This document shows positions 36,458 to 44,897 of a DNA stretch of 64,000 nucleotides, piece by piece; positions within the stretch are counted from its first letter, which is position 1; the number at the start of each line of letters is the position of its first letter. Origin of the DNA: Paenibacillus sediminis (GTDB lineage: Bacteria; Bacillota; Bacilli; Paenibacillales; Paenibacillaceae). Both the position numbers and the translations under genes were made by a program. The stretch is from the NCBI RefSeq assembly GCF_017873765.1, contig NZ_JAGGKP010000003.1, positions 124,001 through 188,000 on the forward strand, in the 5' to 3' direction. The notes under the pieces are model-generated. The model was not told where the DNA came from. It did not search any database and saw only the letters and a program-made list of their open reading frames with translations.

Positions 36458-36498
36458 GAACAGCCTTCGCAGAAACGATTCTCTTCTGCTAGCAGTTC
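36458..36498 (-). terminator. Terminator after the YdjO-like gene
   Basis: Nested hairpin: GAACTGC/GCTGTTC outside and GCAGAA/TTCTGC inside on the minus strand, followed by eight T. Confidence 0.8.
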
Positions 36499-36508
36499 TC
36501 ACTTAAGA

Positions 36509-36745
36509 TTACTTATTTTCTATTTGTACACCCTTTTTGAGCGTTTTCTGATTAGGATTCGAATTGACAAGCACGGGGAGCTGCTTCATATCCCTTACCA
36601 TCGGAGAATTACACAGGCCACAAGTCGGCTCCGCCTCAAACGCAAAGTCATCCCTAATCCATCCGTTACAACCTTCTACCGTACATGACCAGATTGCCGT
36701 GTTTTCTTGTGGAATTTCTTCAAACGATTTTTTCCGTAAATACAT
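36509..36745 (-). CDS. YdjO-like cold-inducible zinc-ribbon protein
   Basis: A 78-residue protein with two Cys pairs, CTVEGC and CGLC, forming a zinc ribbon, as in the YdjO family described as cold-inducible in Bacillus. It lies 83 bases downstream of the cold-shock protein gene on the same strand, with a terminator in between. The gene pair is common in Paenibacillus-type genomes. The function is not known; RNA or nucleic-acid binding is only a guess from the ribbon. Confidence 0.85.
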   Translation of the reverse strand: MYLRKKSFEEIPQENTAIWSCTVEGCNGWIRDDFAFEAEPTCGLCNSPMVRDMKQLPVLVNSNPNQKTLKKGVQIENK

Positions 36746-36789
36746 GAATGCCCCTCCTTGCTTAATATATCTAACTGTCTAACAAAAAA

Positions 36790-36816
36790 ATGCCCCTAAC
36801 TATACGTTAAGGGCAT
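36790..36816 (-). terminator. Terminator after the cold-shock gene
   Basis: ATGCCC..TTAAC pairs with GTTA..GGGCAT, followed by a run of T on the minus strand. Confidence 0.85.
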
Positions 36817-36827
36817 CTTTTTGTGAA

Positions 36828-37028
36828 TTACAATTTAACTACGTTTTCAGCTTGTGGTCCGCGGTTGCCTTGTACCACATTGAATTCAACGCGTTGGCCT
36901 TCTTCAAGAGTTTTGAAGCCGTCGCCAGTGATCGCGCTGAAATGCACGAATACGTCGCTTCCGCCTTCAACTTCGATGAAGCCGAAACCTTTTTCTGCGT
37001 TAAACCATTTTACTGTACCTGTTTGCAT
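36828..37028 (-). CDS. CspA-family cold-shock protein
   Basis: A 66-residue single cold-shock domain protein that binds single-stranded RNA and DNA. RNP1 is KGFGFIEV and RNP2 is [23 protein letters not shown] and GPQAENVV at the ends are classic. Start ATG has GGAGGTAATCTC upstream. Only about 55 bases separate the start from the hairpin at 37084-37143, so the promoter must overlap or lie within that hairpin. Confidence 0.95.
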   Translation of the reverse strand: MQTGTVKWFNAEKGFGFIEVEGGSDVFVHFSAITGDGFKTLEEGQRVEFNVVQGNRGPQAENVVKL

Positions 37029-37083
37029 GAGATTACCTCCAAAATAAGATATACATGACCTTCTTTATTTCATGAAATAAAAA

Positions 37084-37143
37084 AATTCACATATTGCACA
37101 AGGTTATTGTGCCAAAACAACAACCCTCTACAATATGTGAATT
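37084..37143 (-). terminator. Large nested hairpin between EamA and cold-shock genes
   Basis: AATTCACATATTG and its perfect complement (13 bases) enclose a second stem GCACAA/TTGTGC. On the minus strand seven T follow. It fits an intrinsic terminator of the EamA gene but overlaps the zone where the cold-shock promoter must lie. Confidence 0.7.
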
Positions 37144-37224
37144 CAGGTCACGATTTGTTAAACCAATAATAACATATTTCAGCTTAGATAGCAAATCATT
37201 GAAAAGTGGAAGGAAAGGAGAGAA

Positions 37225-38136
37225 TTACCTCATCCTTTTTGCCACGTTTTTTCCCATCCTACGCGAAGAGGGCACCTGAATATTCGATATAAGAAGGACA
37301 CTGCTTAGTATGGTCAAAAGACCAATAATCATACTTATGGAAATATGTTCATTCAAAAACACACTGCCCCAGATCATCCCAAACAGCGGCACCAATAAGG
37401 TCACAGTAAGTGTCGGAGTGGGTCCGATGCTGGATATTAAGTAGAAGTACAGCAAATATGCAATCGATGTACAGAAAATCGCTAGTCCAATTACCGAAAA
37501 AATTACGATCGGCGAAACGGAAACCAAAGACCTCGGCAAATGAAATAAAGTAAATGGAAGCAGTGCGACTGCCGCTCCAAGCTGCTGTCCTGTTGCCAAA
37601 GAAAGCGGAGAGACTCCCTCGAATGCTTTTTTCGAATATACCCCGGCGAAGCCATAGGATACGGTAGCTAAGATAGACAATATAACAGATATGATTACTT
37701 CACTTGTAAAAGAAATTGGACTCCATCCGACAAGAATGAGGACACCGATGATCCCCATCAGGAATCCGAAAATTTTCTTAAGCGTCATCTTCTCTTTCAT
37801 CCATCCCCAAGCGACAAGCGCTGTAAACAGAGGAGTTAATGAATTCAGAATGGCAGATAACGAGGCATTTAAATAAAGAGCTGCCATCGCGATAAATGTG
37901 AACGGTATGGCTGCATTGAAAATGCCAAGAATGAGATATTGTTTCCACCTGCTCTTAAGGTCCAGCTTCTTGTGTGTAGCCACAAGATAAATGAGCAGAA
38001 CCACTCCCGCAATGATGACACGAGCTTCAATGGTCAGAACAGGACCCAGGACAGGAGATGCGATCTTAATAAATAGAAAGGACGCTCCCCATAATGCCGC
38101 TAAACTAAACAAAGTAATGAAGTCTTTAAGTTTCAT
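37225..38136 (-). CDS. EamA/DMT-family transporter
   Basis: Drug/metabolite transporter of 303 residues with ten hydrophobic helices in two repeats of five. Typical motifs are LAALWGASFLFIKIA at the start, NAAIPFTFIAMAALYLNASLSAILNSLTPLFTAL in the middle, and TLLVPLFGMIWGSVFLNEHI at the end of repeat two. Most such proteins export amino acids or metabolites; a substrate is not visible. ATG at 38136 is preceded by a weak GGGG. It is a single gene. Confidence 0.87.
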   Translation of the reverse strand: MKLKDFITLFSLAALWGASFLFIKIASPVLGPVLTIEARVIIAGVVLLIYLVATHKKLDLKSRWKQYLILGIFNAAIPFTFIAMAALYLNASLSAILNSLTPLFTALVAWGWMKEKMTLKKIFGFLMGIIGVLILVGWSPISFTSEVIISVILSILATVSYGFAGVYSKKAFEGVSPLSLATGQQLGAAVALLPFTLFHLPRSLVSVSPIVIFSVIGLAIFCTSIAYLLYFYLISSIGPTPTLTVTLLVPLFGMIWGSVFLNEHISISMIIGLLTILSSVLLISNIQVPSSRRMGKNVAKRMR

Positions 38137-38248
38137 ATCGTAATCCCCTTGCCGTTATTAAATTCAATATATGTCCCTTACTTGGTTGTAACATAATTTA
38201 GATTAAGATGCATTTCGAAATATTGCTCTTATATTCGTATAAAAATAA

Positions 38249-38290
38249 AGCCGCAAACCAGTTTCCTTCATCAGGGTCTGGCTTACGGCT
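38249..38290 (-). terminator. Terminator of the glutamine-type transport operon
   Basis: AGCCG..AA.CCAG pairs with CTGG.TT.CGGCT and is followed on the minus strand by TTATTTTT; the plus strand side also has a T run. Confidence 0.85.
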
Positions 38291-38318
38291 TTTTTTTACT
38301 ATCCGTACCTGTTTCAAA

Positions 38319-38969
38319 TTAATAAGTTCTAGCTTCCAATCTGCGGGCGATGAGCGAGAGCATGTAATTGACGATAAAATACAGCGCTGCGGCAAGCAGG
38401 AGTGCCGGAATCGCGTAATCGAATTGATGACCGCTTAATATTTGCACATTATGCATCAGCTCCGGTAAAGAAATAATGATCGCAAGCGACGTGTCCTTGA
38501 GCAGTGAGATGAACTGGCTCACAAGTGGCGGCGACATTCGGCGCAGTGCCTGCGGCATCACGATATGTCTTAACGTCTGCATGTAACTTAGCCCAGACGA
38601 ACGAGAAGCCTCAATTTGACCTTTGTCAATGGAATTCAATCCGCTGCGGACGATTTCTGCAATCATAGCACCTTCGAAAATGGTTAGTCCCGTAGCAGTA
38701 GCCCAGAACGCCGTCATGTTGATCCCTAACTGGGGAAGTGCAATTTTAATAAAAAAGATAATAAGCAACAGCGGCAAATTGCGAATGGTATCAATGATAA
38801 TGGCCGTTACCTTAGCTAAGGCAGGAAACCTAGTATATCGTATCGTTCCTAGGACGGTTCCCAAGATAAAGCTGAAAATAATAGAAACAAAGGCAACTTC
38901 CAGCGTAATGAGGAAACCCTGCAGGATGAACTTTAAGTTAGTCAAAGAATAAGCTCCAATAAAATTCAT
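38319..38969 (-). CDS. glnP: Polar amino-acid ABC transporter permease, GlnP-like
   Basis: HisM/GlnP-type permease of 216 residues with five helices. The His/Glu/Gln permease signature is EASRSSGLSYMQTLRHIVMPQALRRMSP. ATG at 38969 follows GAGGAGGG; the frame up to 38993 crosses the previous stop. It is the fourth gene in the order Q-H-M-P, which is that of the Bacillus subtilis gln transport operon, so I use those symbols by synteny. Confidence 0.85.
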   Translation of the reverse strand: MNFIGAYSLTNLKFILQGFLITLEVAFVSIIFSFILGTVLGTIRYTRFPALAKVTAIIIDTIRNLPLLLIIFFIKIALPQLGINMTAFWATATGLTIFEGAMIAEIVRSGLNSIDKGQIEASRSSGLSYMQTLRHIVMPQALRRMSPPLVSQFISLLKDTSLAIIISLPELMHNVQILSGHQFDYAIPALLLAAALYFIVNYMLSLIARRLEARTY

Positions 38970-38996
38970 AACAGTGTCCCTCCTCTTTAGCAAACT

Positions 38997-39656
38997 TTAT
39001 GAACTCTTCGCAAAGCGGCGTTCCATATAATGAACTGCAAAACTAAGCGGAACCGTCAGCACTAAGTAAAAAAGCGCTACAAACGTATACACTGTTACCG
39101 GTAAGAACGTATCCGAGTTAATTAAATCGGCAAAATACATTAAATCCATTCCTGCCACGACGGCTAAAATCGAAGAATTTTTAACCAGGTTAATGAACTG
39201 ATTGCCTACGGCTGGAAGTACAATTTTAATCGCTTGGGGCAAGATCACATACAGCATCGTTTGAACGTAGGACAGGCCCGAAGAACGTGCGGCTTCAGAT
39301 TGTCCGCGAGGGACGGACTGAATGCCTGCACGGATCGCTTCGGCAATAAAGGAAGCCGTATATACAATAAGTCCGAGCGTACCGGATACGAATCCATCCA
39401 GCGGAACACCTAAAGATGCGGGTCCAAGATAGAAAAAGAACACGACAAGCAGCAGCGGAATGTTACGAATAAACTCGACATATACCGTCCCAATCCAATT
39501 CAGCGGTCTTACTGGTGATATTCGGAAAATGGCAATGATCGTACCGAGAATGAAGCAGCCGACAAGAGCCATTAGACTTACCTGTATCGTATTGATAAAA
39601 CCTTCCCAGTAGCGGTCCCAGTTATTGATCACGACGTGAACATTAAATTTCTCCAT
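38997..39656 (-). CDS. glnM: Polar amino-acid ABC transporter permease, GlnM-like
   Basis: Second permease, 219 residues, with EAARSSGLSYVQTMLYVILPQAIKIVLP as the ATPase-docking signature and IRNIPLLLVVFFFYLGP near the middle. It pairs with the GlnP-like permease to form the channel. The start is ATG at 39656 after a GGGGGAAC-type site, 43 bases from the binding-protein stop. Confidence 0.85.
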   Translation of the reverse strand: MEKFNVHVVINNWDRYWEGFINTIQVSLMALVGCFILGTIIAIFRISPVRPLNWIGTVYVEFIRNIPLLLVVFFFYLGPASLGVPLDGFVSGTLGLIVYTASFIAEAIRAGIQSVPRGQSEAARSSGLSYVQTMLYVILPQAIKIVLPAVGNQFINLVKNSSILAVVAGMDLMYFADLINSDTFLPVTVYTFVALFYLVLTVPLSFAVHYMERRFAKSS

Positions 39657-39698
39657 AGCTGCCGTTCCCCCGCTTTTCGCCTTTCAAGATTTATTCAG

Positions 39699-40565
39699 TT
39701 ATTTCTCTGGTTTTTGTCCCATCCACTCTTCATAGAGCTTGTCGTATTCACCGCTGTCTTTCATCTCTTTCAGCAAATCATTGACGGTCTTCACAAAGGC
39801 TGCATCTCCTTTGCGAATAGCCATGCCGTAAGGCTCCTCGGTAAATGTGCCGCCGACAATCTCATAATTCGGATCTTGCTTCTGCATGCCAAACAGAATC
39901 GCGTTGTCCGTCGTCAAAGCATCACCTTGGCCTGCTTTCAGCGCAGTAAAAGCATCTTGATAATTTTCAAATTCAAGTACCGTAGCATCTGGCGCCTTTT
40001 CCCTAATATTTTTAGCCGAAGTAGAGCCTTTAACGGTGAGCACTTTCGTGCCTTTGACAATGCTGTCAAGTCCCGTTATTGGACTGCCTTTCTTCACAAG
40101 AAGAGATTGGCCCGCGTTGAAATAGACATCGCTGAAATCAACCTGCTGCTTGCGCTCATCTGTAATCGTCATCGTCGCGATGATGATGTCGATGTCTCCG
40201 TTCTGGAGCATCGGAATACGTGTTTTAGACGTAACCTCTTTAAGCTCCAGTTTATTTTCATCACCGAGGATTTTTTTGGCTAATGCTTTGGCGATGTCAA
40301 TATCAAAACCTTCAACCTTGCCAGACGCCGGGTCTTTCAGACCGAACAGCTTCGTATCGTACTTCACGCCTGCGATGAGCTTGCCGCGAGCTTTAATCGC
40401 ATCAAGAGTGCTTTGAGCTGTCGTATCCCCCCCGCTGCTCGCTTTCGAAGCATCTGTACCTTCCGCCTTCTTATCTGCCCCGCATCCTGCTGCAAATAAC
40501 AGCATCGCTAGCAGCAAAACTACCGCATTCCACCTAAGCGCCTTATTCATAAATACCTTTTTCAT
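39699..40565 (-). CDS. glnH: Polar amino-acid ABC transporter binding lipoprotein, GlnH-like
   Basis: Lipid-anchored binding protein of 288 residues. The signal peptide ends in the lipobox LFAAGC, then a Lys/Glu/Ser-rich linker. The family 3 binding-protein fold follows, with GKLIAGVKYDTKLFGLKDPASGKVEGFDIDIAKALAKKI and DIIIATMTITDERKQQVDFSDVYF. The Arg of the ERKQ stretch and the ASP-type loop are usual for acidic or amide amino acids, so glutamine or glutamate is likely. It is the second gene of the operon. Confidence 0.88.
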   Translation of the reverse strand: MKKVFMNKALRWNAVVLLLAMLLFAAGCGADKKAEGTDASKASSGGDTTAQSTLDAIKARGKLIAGVKYDTKLFGLKDPASGKVEGFDIDIAKALAKKILGDENKLELKEVTSKTRIPMLQNGDIDIIIATMTITDERKQQVDFSDVYFNAGQSLLVKKGSPITGLDSIVKGTKVLTVKGSTSAKNIREKAPDATVLEFENYQDAFTALKAGQGDALTTDNAILFGMQKQDPNYEIVGGTFTEEPYGMAIRKGDAAFVKTVNDLLKEMKDSGEYDKLYEEWMGQKPEK

Positions 40566-40596
40566 TTCTTTTGCCCCTTTCGGTTCACATGATATC

Positions 40597-41343
40597 TTAA
40601 TGATGAATTAAACGGCTGAGAAACGTCTTAGCCCGGTCTTCCTGAGGTTTGGCAAAAAACTTAGATGACGGAGCTACCTCTAATATTTGCCCTTCATCCA
40701 TGAAGACGACCCGGTCCGCCACTTCACGGGCAAACCCCATCTCGTGAGTCACAATGACCATCGTCATTCCTTCATGGGTAAGCGACCTCATGACGTCAAG
40801 CACTTCACCGATCATTTCTGGATCGAGCGCTGAAGTAGGCTCGTCAAACAGCATAATTTTAGGGTTCATCGTCAAACTGCGCGCGATGGCCACCCGCTGC
40901 TGTTGGCCACCAGACAACTGCGCGGGATAACTGTCTGCTTTATCAGCAATGCCTACACGCTTCAAGTACCTCATCGCCGTCTTCGTCGCTTCTTCTTTCG
41001 AGAGACCAAGTACCCTAGTCGGCGCCAAAACAATGTTGTCGATCACTTTCTTATGAGGGTACAAATTAAACTGTTGGAACACCATTCCGATATCTCGGCG
41101 AAATTGGTTAATATCTACCTTTTTCGTATGAAGCAGCGTTCCGTTTACAATTAATTCTCCGCTCGAGATCGCCTCCAGTCGGTTTATACAGCGCAGCAGT
41201 GTGCTTTTGCCCGATCCAGAAGGGCCGATAATAACGACAACCTCGCCTTCCTCAATCTTCAAGTTGATATCCCTCAGCACATGGAAGTTGCCATAATGCT
41301 TATTCACATCAATGAACTCGATCAGAGCCAGCCCCCCTTTCAT
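40597..41343 (-). CDS. glnQ: Polar amino-acid ABC transporter ATPase, GlnQ-like
   Basis: ATPase of 248 residues: Walker [12 protein letters not shown] loop [11 protein letters not shown], signature LSGGQQQR, Walker [15 protein letters not shown] and switch His in VTHEMGFA. The start is doubtful. The ATG at 41343 gives [15 protein letters not shown], but the GGGGGG inside it looks like a ribosome site for a CTG codon at 41325 just before IEFIDV. It heads the operon; a promoter should lie in the AT-rich 41345-41420 region. Confidence 0.9.
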   Translation of the reverse strand: MKGGLALIEFIDVNKHYGNFHVLRDINLKIEEGEVVVIIGPSGSGKSTLLRCINRLEAISSGELIVNGTLLHTKKVDINQFRRDIGMVFQQFNLYPHKKVIDNIVLAPTRVLGLSKEEATKTAMRYLKRVGIADKADSYPAQLSGGQQQRVAIARSLTMNPKIMLFDEPTSALDPEMIGEVLDVMRSLTHEGMTMVIVTHEMGFAREVADRVVFMDEGQILEVAPSSKFFAKPQEDRAKTFLSRLIHH

Positions 41344-41535
41344 TTCTCTTAACCTATTACCATATGTAAAATACGACCTCTTAAATACGTATTATTAAAG
41401 CTCTTAAAATATGATTAGTATATGCGGTGTAATAACGAGCCGCCAATCCAACAAAAAAGAACAGCTGTCACAGAGAAGAGCCTCTATGTCAGCTGATAAA
41501 AGGACGCAAACTGATTCGTTGAAGGAAACAACAAA

Positions 41536-41558
41536 CCCCGACCTCACTTGGTCGGGGG
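41536..41558. terminator. Terminator between ABC exporter and glnQ operon
   Basis: CCCCGACC, a six-base loop and GGTCGGGG; T-rich on the minus strand side (TTTGTTGTTT). It ends the ABC exporter operon. Confidence 0.88.
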
Positions 41559-41573
41559 TGTTAGTTCTTTTTA

Positions 41574-42386
41574 TTACAGCGGCAAATCACGTTTTCTAAA
41601 TACTTGAATACCGATCCCAAAGGAAACGAGTCCGATCACTAACAAAATGAATGACGCTCTCACCAGGTTACCATCACCAATGGCGATCTCGCTCGGTCTA
41701 TAAAGGGAGAATATAGAAAGGTTTCTCATCCATGCAATTTTGTCGCTAAGCTTTCCAAGTAGATCTAAACTGAAGAAAATAAACGTAATCGCTCCGGACG
41801 TACCGAGTGCTCTTTTCTCATCATTCGAGATTGAAGATACCAAAAATGAAATGCCGCTGACGGCAAAGAAAAGCAGAAATGCAGCCAAATTCAGTTCAAT
41901 GAATCTGGAAGGATCAAACCCGCTGCCATCTTTAATGAACCATGCGTAACCGACGAATCCGGAAATGGTCGTCACGGCCATAATAAGAAACAGTCCAGTA
42001 ACTAATACGATCGCTTGAGTGATTGCAACCTTTCCTCTTGTGGTCGGTGTAGACAATAAATAAGCCATAGAACCTTGGTCAACCAATTTAGCTATGAGCT
42101 TCGTCGATAATAGAACACAGAAAATCGAAAGGATAAGAATTAATATTAATCCGTAGTATTCTCCGGATATGAAAGACTCTATATTTCCCAAACCGCCTTC
42201 CACCCCAAACACTCTACCCATGCCTTCTGGCATCGATTGTAAGAGATCGTTGATAGAATCTGAATTTTGAGCAATGCTGGGATACAGTCCGAACATAAGA
42301 AGAATATAGAAAGCCGACCCAAATGCATAGTTCATCACAGACTTCATATTCACTTTCATCATTTGTTTAAATAATGGAATATTCAT
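41574..42386 (-). CDS. ABC-2-like exporter permease
   Basis: Membrane subunit of 270 residues with six helices, MNIPLFKQMMKVNMKSVMNYAFGSAFYILLMFGLYPSI at the start and a long outside loop before helix two. It belongs to the ABC-2 family linked to BcrA-like ATPases. It overlaps the ATPase gene by four bases. The TetR gene is divergent and probably represses this pair. Export of a toxic compound is likely, without any known substrate. Confidence 0.82.
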   Translation of the reverse strand: MNIPLFKQMMKVNMKSVMNYAFGSAFYILLMFGLYPSIAQNSDSINDLLQSMPEGMGRVFGVEGGLGNIESFISGEYYGLILILILSIFCVLLSTKLIAKLVDQGSMAYLLSTPTTRGKVAITQAIVLVTGLFLIMAVTTISGFVGYAWFIKDGSGFDPSRFIELNLAAFLLFFAVSGISFLVSSISNDEKRALGTSGAITFIFFSLDLLGKLSDKIAWMRNLSIFSLYRPSEIAIGDGNLVRASFILLVIGLVSFGIGIQVFRKRDLPL

Positions 42387-43270
42387 TGCACGGTCCCCTT
42401 TCTATCGTAATAATTCATGAATATATTCTCTAAATTTTGTGTATACACATCAATATTTCGAATATTATACTTCGCCGTCTCCTCAGCGAACTTATTGTAA
42501 TTGCCCTGAATAGCAACTCTGACTCGGTTTCCTTCACGCGATTCAATATGTAAACCTGAATTAGCAAAGGATTCGGCATCTGAACTATTGTCAAAAGTAA
42601 CCTCGAAAAGTTTGCGCTGCATCGACTGCAGTTCGTGAATATCCTTCACCGTAATGATTTTACCGTCTTTAATAATGGCAGCTCGGTCGCAAGTTCGTTC
42701 AATTTCAGGAAAGCTGTGTGACGACATTAGAAATGTTGTCCCTTTCGCCTTTTCTTCGAGCACAATTTCAATGAACACCTTTTGCATCAGCGGATCGAGG
42801 CCTGACGTTGGCTCATCCAGTATAATCACTTCCGGACTATGCATAAATGCAGCCACAATGCCTACCTTTTGTTTCATCCCTTTAGACATTTTTCTGATCG
42901 GGGTATTCACATCGAACTGAAGGCGGTCAATTAGATTTTGGCGCTTCGATGTATCCTTAACTCCTTGCATTTCAGCCATAAAATCAAGAAAGGCTTTACC
43001 TGTCATCCCTTCAATAAAAGAAATTTCGCCAGGCAAATACCCGATATATTTCTGAACGACACCCTGCTCCTTCCAGGTATCTAATCCATGTACTTTCACG
43101 AAGCCCTTATCTGGCTTCATAAACCCCATAATATGCCGAATTGTCGTCGATTTTCCCGCTCCGTTTGGTCCTAAAAACCCGAACACTTCCCCTTTATTTA
43201 CTGAAAATGAAACATCCTCAATTCCTTTTCCATTCGAAAACTTTTTCGTTAAATGCTCAACCGTTAACAT
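42383..43270 (-). CDS. ABC exporter ATPase (BcrA-like)
   Basis: ATPase of 295 residues with Walker A GPNGAGKST near 35-43, signature MSKGMKQKV, Walker B VIILDEPTSGLDP and switch His in SSHSFPE. The C-terminal 80 residues form the regulatory extension found in bacitracin/antibiotic-export ATPases of the BcrA type. Start ATG at 43270 follows GGAGGTGC. Two 28-base operators sit upstream. Confidence 0.88.
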   Translation of the reverse strand: MLTVEHLTKKFSNGKGIEDVSFSVNKGEVFGFLGPNGAGKSTTIRHIMGFMKPDKGFVKVHGLDTWKEQGVVQKYIGYLPGEISFIEGMTGKAFLDFMAEMQGVKDTSKRQNLIDRLQFDVNTPIRKMSKGMKQKVGIVAAFMHSPEVIILDEPTSGLDPLMQKVFIEIVLEEKAKGTTFLMSSHSFPEIERTCDRAAIIKDGKIITVKDIHELQSMQRKLFEVTFDNSSDAESFANSGLHIESREGNRVRVAIQGNYNKFAEETAKYNIRNIDVYTQNLENIFMNYYDRKGTVQ

Positions 43271-43294
43271 CCTTGCACCTCCAAAGGTGAAATT

Positions 43295-43322
43295 ATGAAA
43301 TTTAATCGATTAAATATTTCAT
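43295..43322. promoter_or_regulatory. TetR operator 1 (exporter side)
   Basis: ATGAAAT, 14 bases, ATTTCAT; the inner TTAATCGATTAA is itself a palindrome. It lies 25 bases upstream of the exporter ATPase start. Confidence 0.75.
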
Positions 43323-43362
43323 GATTATAGTACGCTTGAGAAACTCCGAAGTCAATAGAATT

Positions 43363-43390
43363 ATGAAATATTTATATGTTATAATTTCAT
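43363..43390. promoter_or_regulatory. TetR operator 2 (regulator side)
   Basis: The same ATGAAAT-N14-ATTTCAT design, overlapping TATAAT at 43380-43385, the probable -10 of the TetR gene. Centres of the two sites are 68 bases apart. Confidence 0.75.
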
Positions 43391-43430
43391 TAATATCTAC
43401 GCATCATTATAGTGAGTTGGGGTGACAAAT

Positions 43431-44024
43431 ATGAATGGTTTTGAGAAGAGAGCGAAGCTCATCAAGCAGAAAATTATGAAGACCACATTAGATATGTTAA
43501 GAACGTGGGAGCCTAAAAAAATTCGGATCGCTGATATTGCAAAGCTTGCAAACGTATCGCAAGTCACCATATATAATTATTTCGGAAGTAAAGAAGCATT
43601 ATTGCGGGAAGTACTAAAGGACTATGTAGATCGCTCCATTCAGCAATTTGAGGAATATATGAGAGGGGATCATTCATTTAAAGAAAAAATACAGTTCATG
43701 ATCTTGCAAGAACAACAGTCTTATCAAACATTATCACCCCACATTATCAAAGAGTTAGTGTTAGACGACCTAGAAATATATCAATACGTTGAAGATCAGA
43801 AAAATAAGAGAGCGATCCCACTCTTCATTCAATTAATAAACGATGGAAAAGAAGCCGGTGAAATTTCACCTAGAGTGTCTATCCAAACGATTTTCACGTA
43901 TATTGGTTTATACATGAGCCAAGCAAAAGAGCTGTATGATGCAGCCGAACAAAGCGGGGATCCAAAGGGATTCTTTGATGAGCTGATGCATGTATTCTTC
44001 TATGGTATTTGCGGGAAAGAATGA
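43431..44024 (+). CDS. TetR-family regulator of the divergent exporter
   Basis: A 197-residue TetR-type repressor. The helix-turn-helix is IRIADIAKLANVSQVTIYNYFGSKEALLREVLKDYVDRSI; the C-terminal part is an all-helical ligand domain. The ATG at 43431 has GGGG eight bases before it, better than GTG at 43422. It is divergent from the ABC exporter and has two matched palindromes in between, so it most likely represses both. The inducing ligand is presumably the exported compound. Confidence 0.9.
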   Translation: MNGFEKRAKLIKQKIMKTTLDMLRTWEPKKIRIADIAKLANVSQVTIYNYFGSKEALLREVLKDYVDRSIQQFEEYMRGDHSFKEKIQFMILQEQQSYQTLSPHIIKELVLDDLEIYQYVEDQKNKRAIPLFIQLINDGKEAGEISPRVSIQTIFTYIGLYMSQAKELYDAAEQSGDPKGFFDELMHVFFYGICGKE

Positions 44025-44050
44025 GTGTTATAACTATTTAGAGTTAATAA

Positions 44051-44093
44051 AAAATCGGCTAGATCAAATTTCACCCTTGATTTAGCCGATTTT
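44051..44093. terminator. Bidirectional intrinsic terminator
   Basis: AAAATCGGCTA.ATCAA pairs with TTGAT.TAGCCGATTTT across a nine-base loop, between converging genes. Confidence 0.9.
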
Positions 44094-44111
44094 TGATGAT
44101 TTCAAATACGC

Positions 44112-44852
44112 TTACTTCTGACGCGCCGCCTTGATAAATGCTTCGCATAGTTTGGCCATGTCAGCGTCCTCTAACCACATATTTTCGGGATGCCACTGTA
44201 CACCGACGGCAAAGCGATAATCTCGAGATTCTATGGCTTCAATGACACCATCTTGAGCAAATGCGCTGGCCGTAAAGCCAGGAGCAACGCTCTTAACCGC
44301 CTGATGATGAAAGCTATTTGTAAACACTCGTTCTTTCTGGAATATTTCATGCAGCTGAGTGTTTGGCTGTATGTCAACATAATGAGTTGGCTCTGGGCGA
44401 GGCGCCTTTTGCATGTGCTGACCTGAACCAGGCTCTTGTGAAGGAAGGTCCTGCACTAGCGTGCCCCCCATAGCCACATTCAACACTTGGACACCGCGGC
44501 ATATGCCGAGAACCGGCTTGCCGAGAGAAAGTGCATGACGGATCGCAGCCATCTCAAGTCTGTCACGCTTCGGCATCACTTCGCCAAGCTTCGGATGCGG
44601 CATTTCACCGTACAAGTGAGGACCAATGTCTTCACCACCGCTAAATAGAACACCATCCACCCGTTCAATTAGTTCTTTAACAACCTCCTCATCTGACATG
44701 AGAGGAATAACAACTGGAATGGCCCCATAGCGCGCCAAACCTTCAAAATAACCATCAGCGACATAGCTCCCAGCCGTACCAGGTCTAATCGATACTAATG
44801 TGCTTGTAATCCCAATAAGCGGTTTGTAAGTCGTAGATTGAAATGTACTCAT
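44112..44852 (-). CDS. Gamma-glutamyl-gamma-aminobutyrate hydrolase-like (PuuD type, peptidase C26)
   Basis: Class I glutamine-amidotransferase fold, 246 residues. Catalytic Cys in GKPVLGICRGVQVLNVAMGG, His and Glu in AVGVQWHPE, and FSGGEDIGPHLYGE before the nucleophile are as in PuuD-like hydrolases, which split gamma-glutamyl bonds of polyamine or GABA conjugates. The start at 44852 (MSTFQSTTYKPLIGITS) has GGGAAGGGG before it. It stands alone downstream of an esterase gene; no polyamine genes are nearby. Confidence 0.88.
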   Translation of the reverse strand: MSTFQSTTYKPLIGITSTLVSIRPGTAGSYVADGYFEGLARYGAIPVVIPLMSDEEVVKELIERVDGVLFSGGEDIGPHLYGEMPHPKLGEVMPKRDRLEMAAIRHALSLGKPVLGICRGVQVLNVAMGGTLVQDLPSQEPGSGQHMQKAPRPEPTHYVDIQPNTQLHEIFQKERVFTNSFHHQAVKSVAPGFTASAFAQDGVIEAIESRDYRFAVGVQWHPENMWLEDADMAKLCEAFIKAARQK

Positions 44853-44897
44853 GATTTTCCCCTTCCCATCCATTCCTAAAGTCTCACCCTGCCAAGA

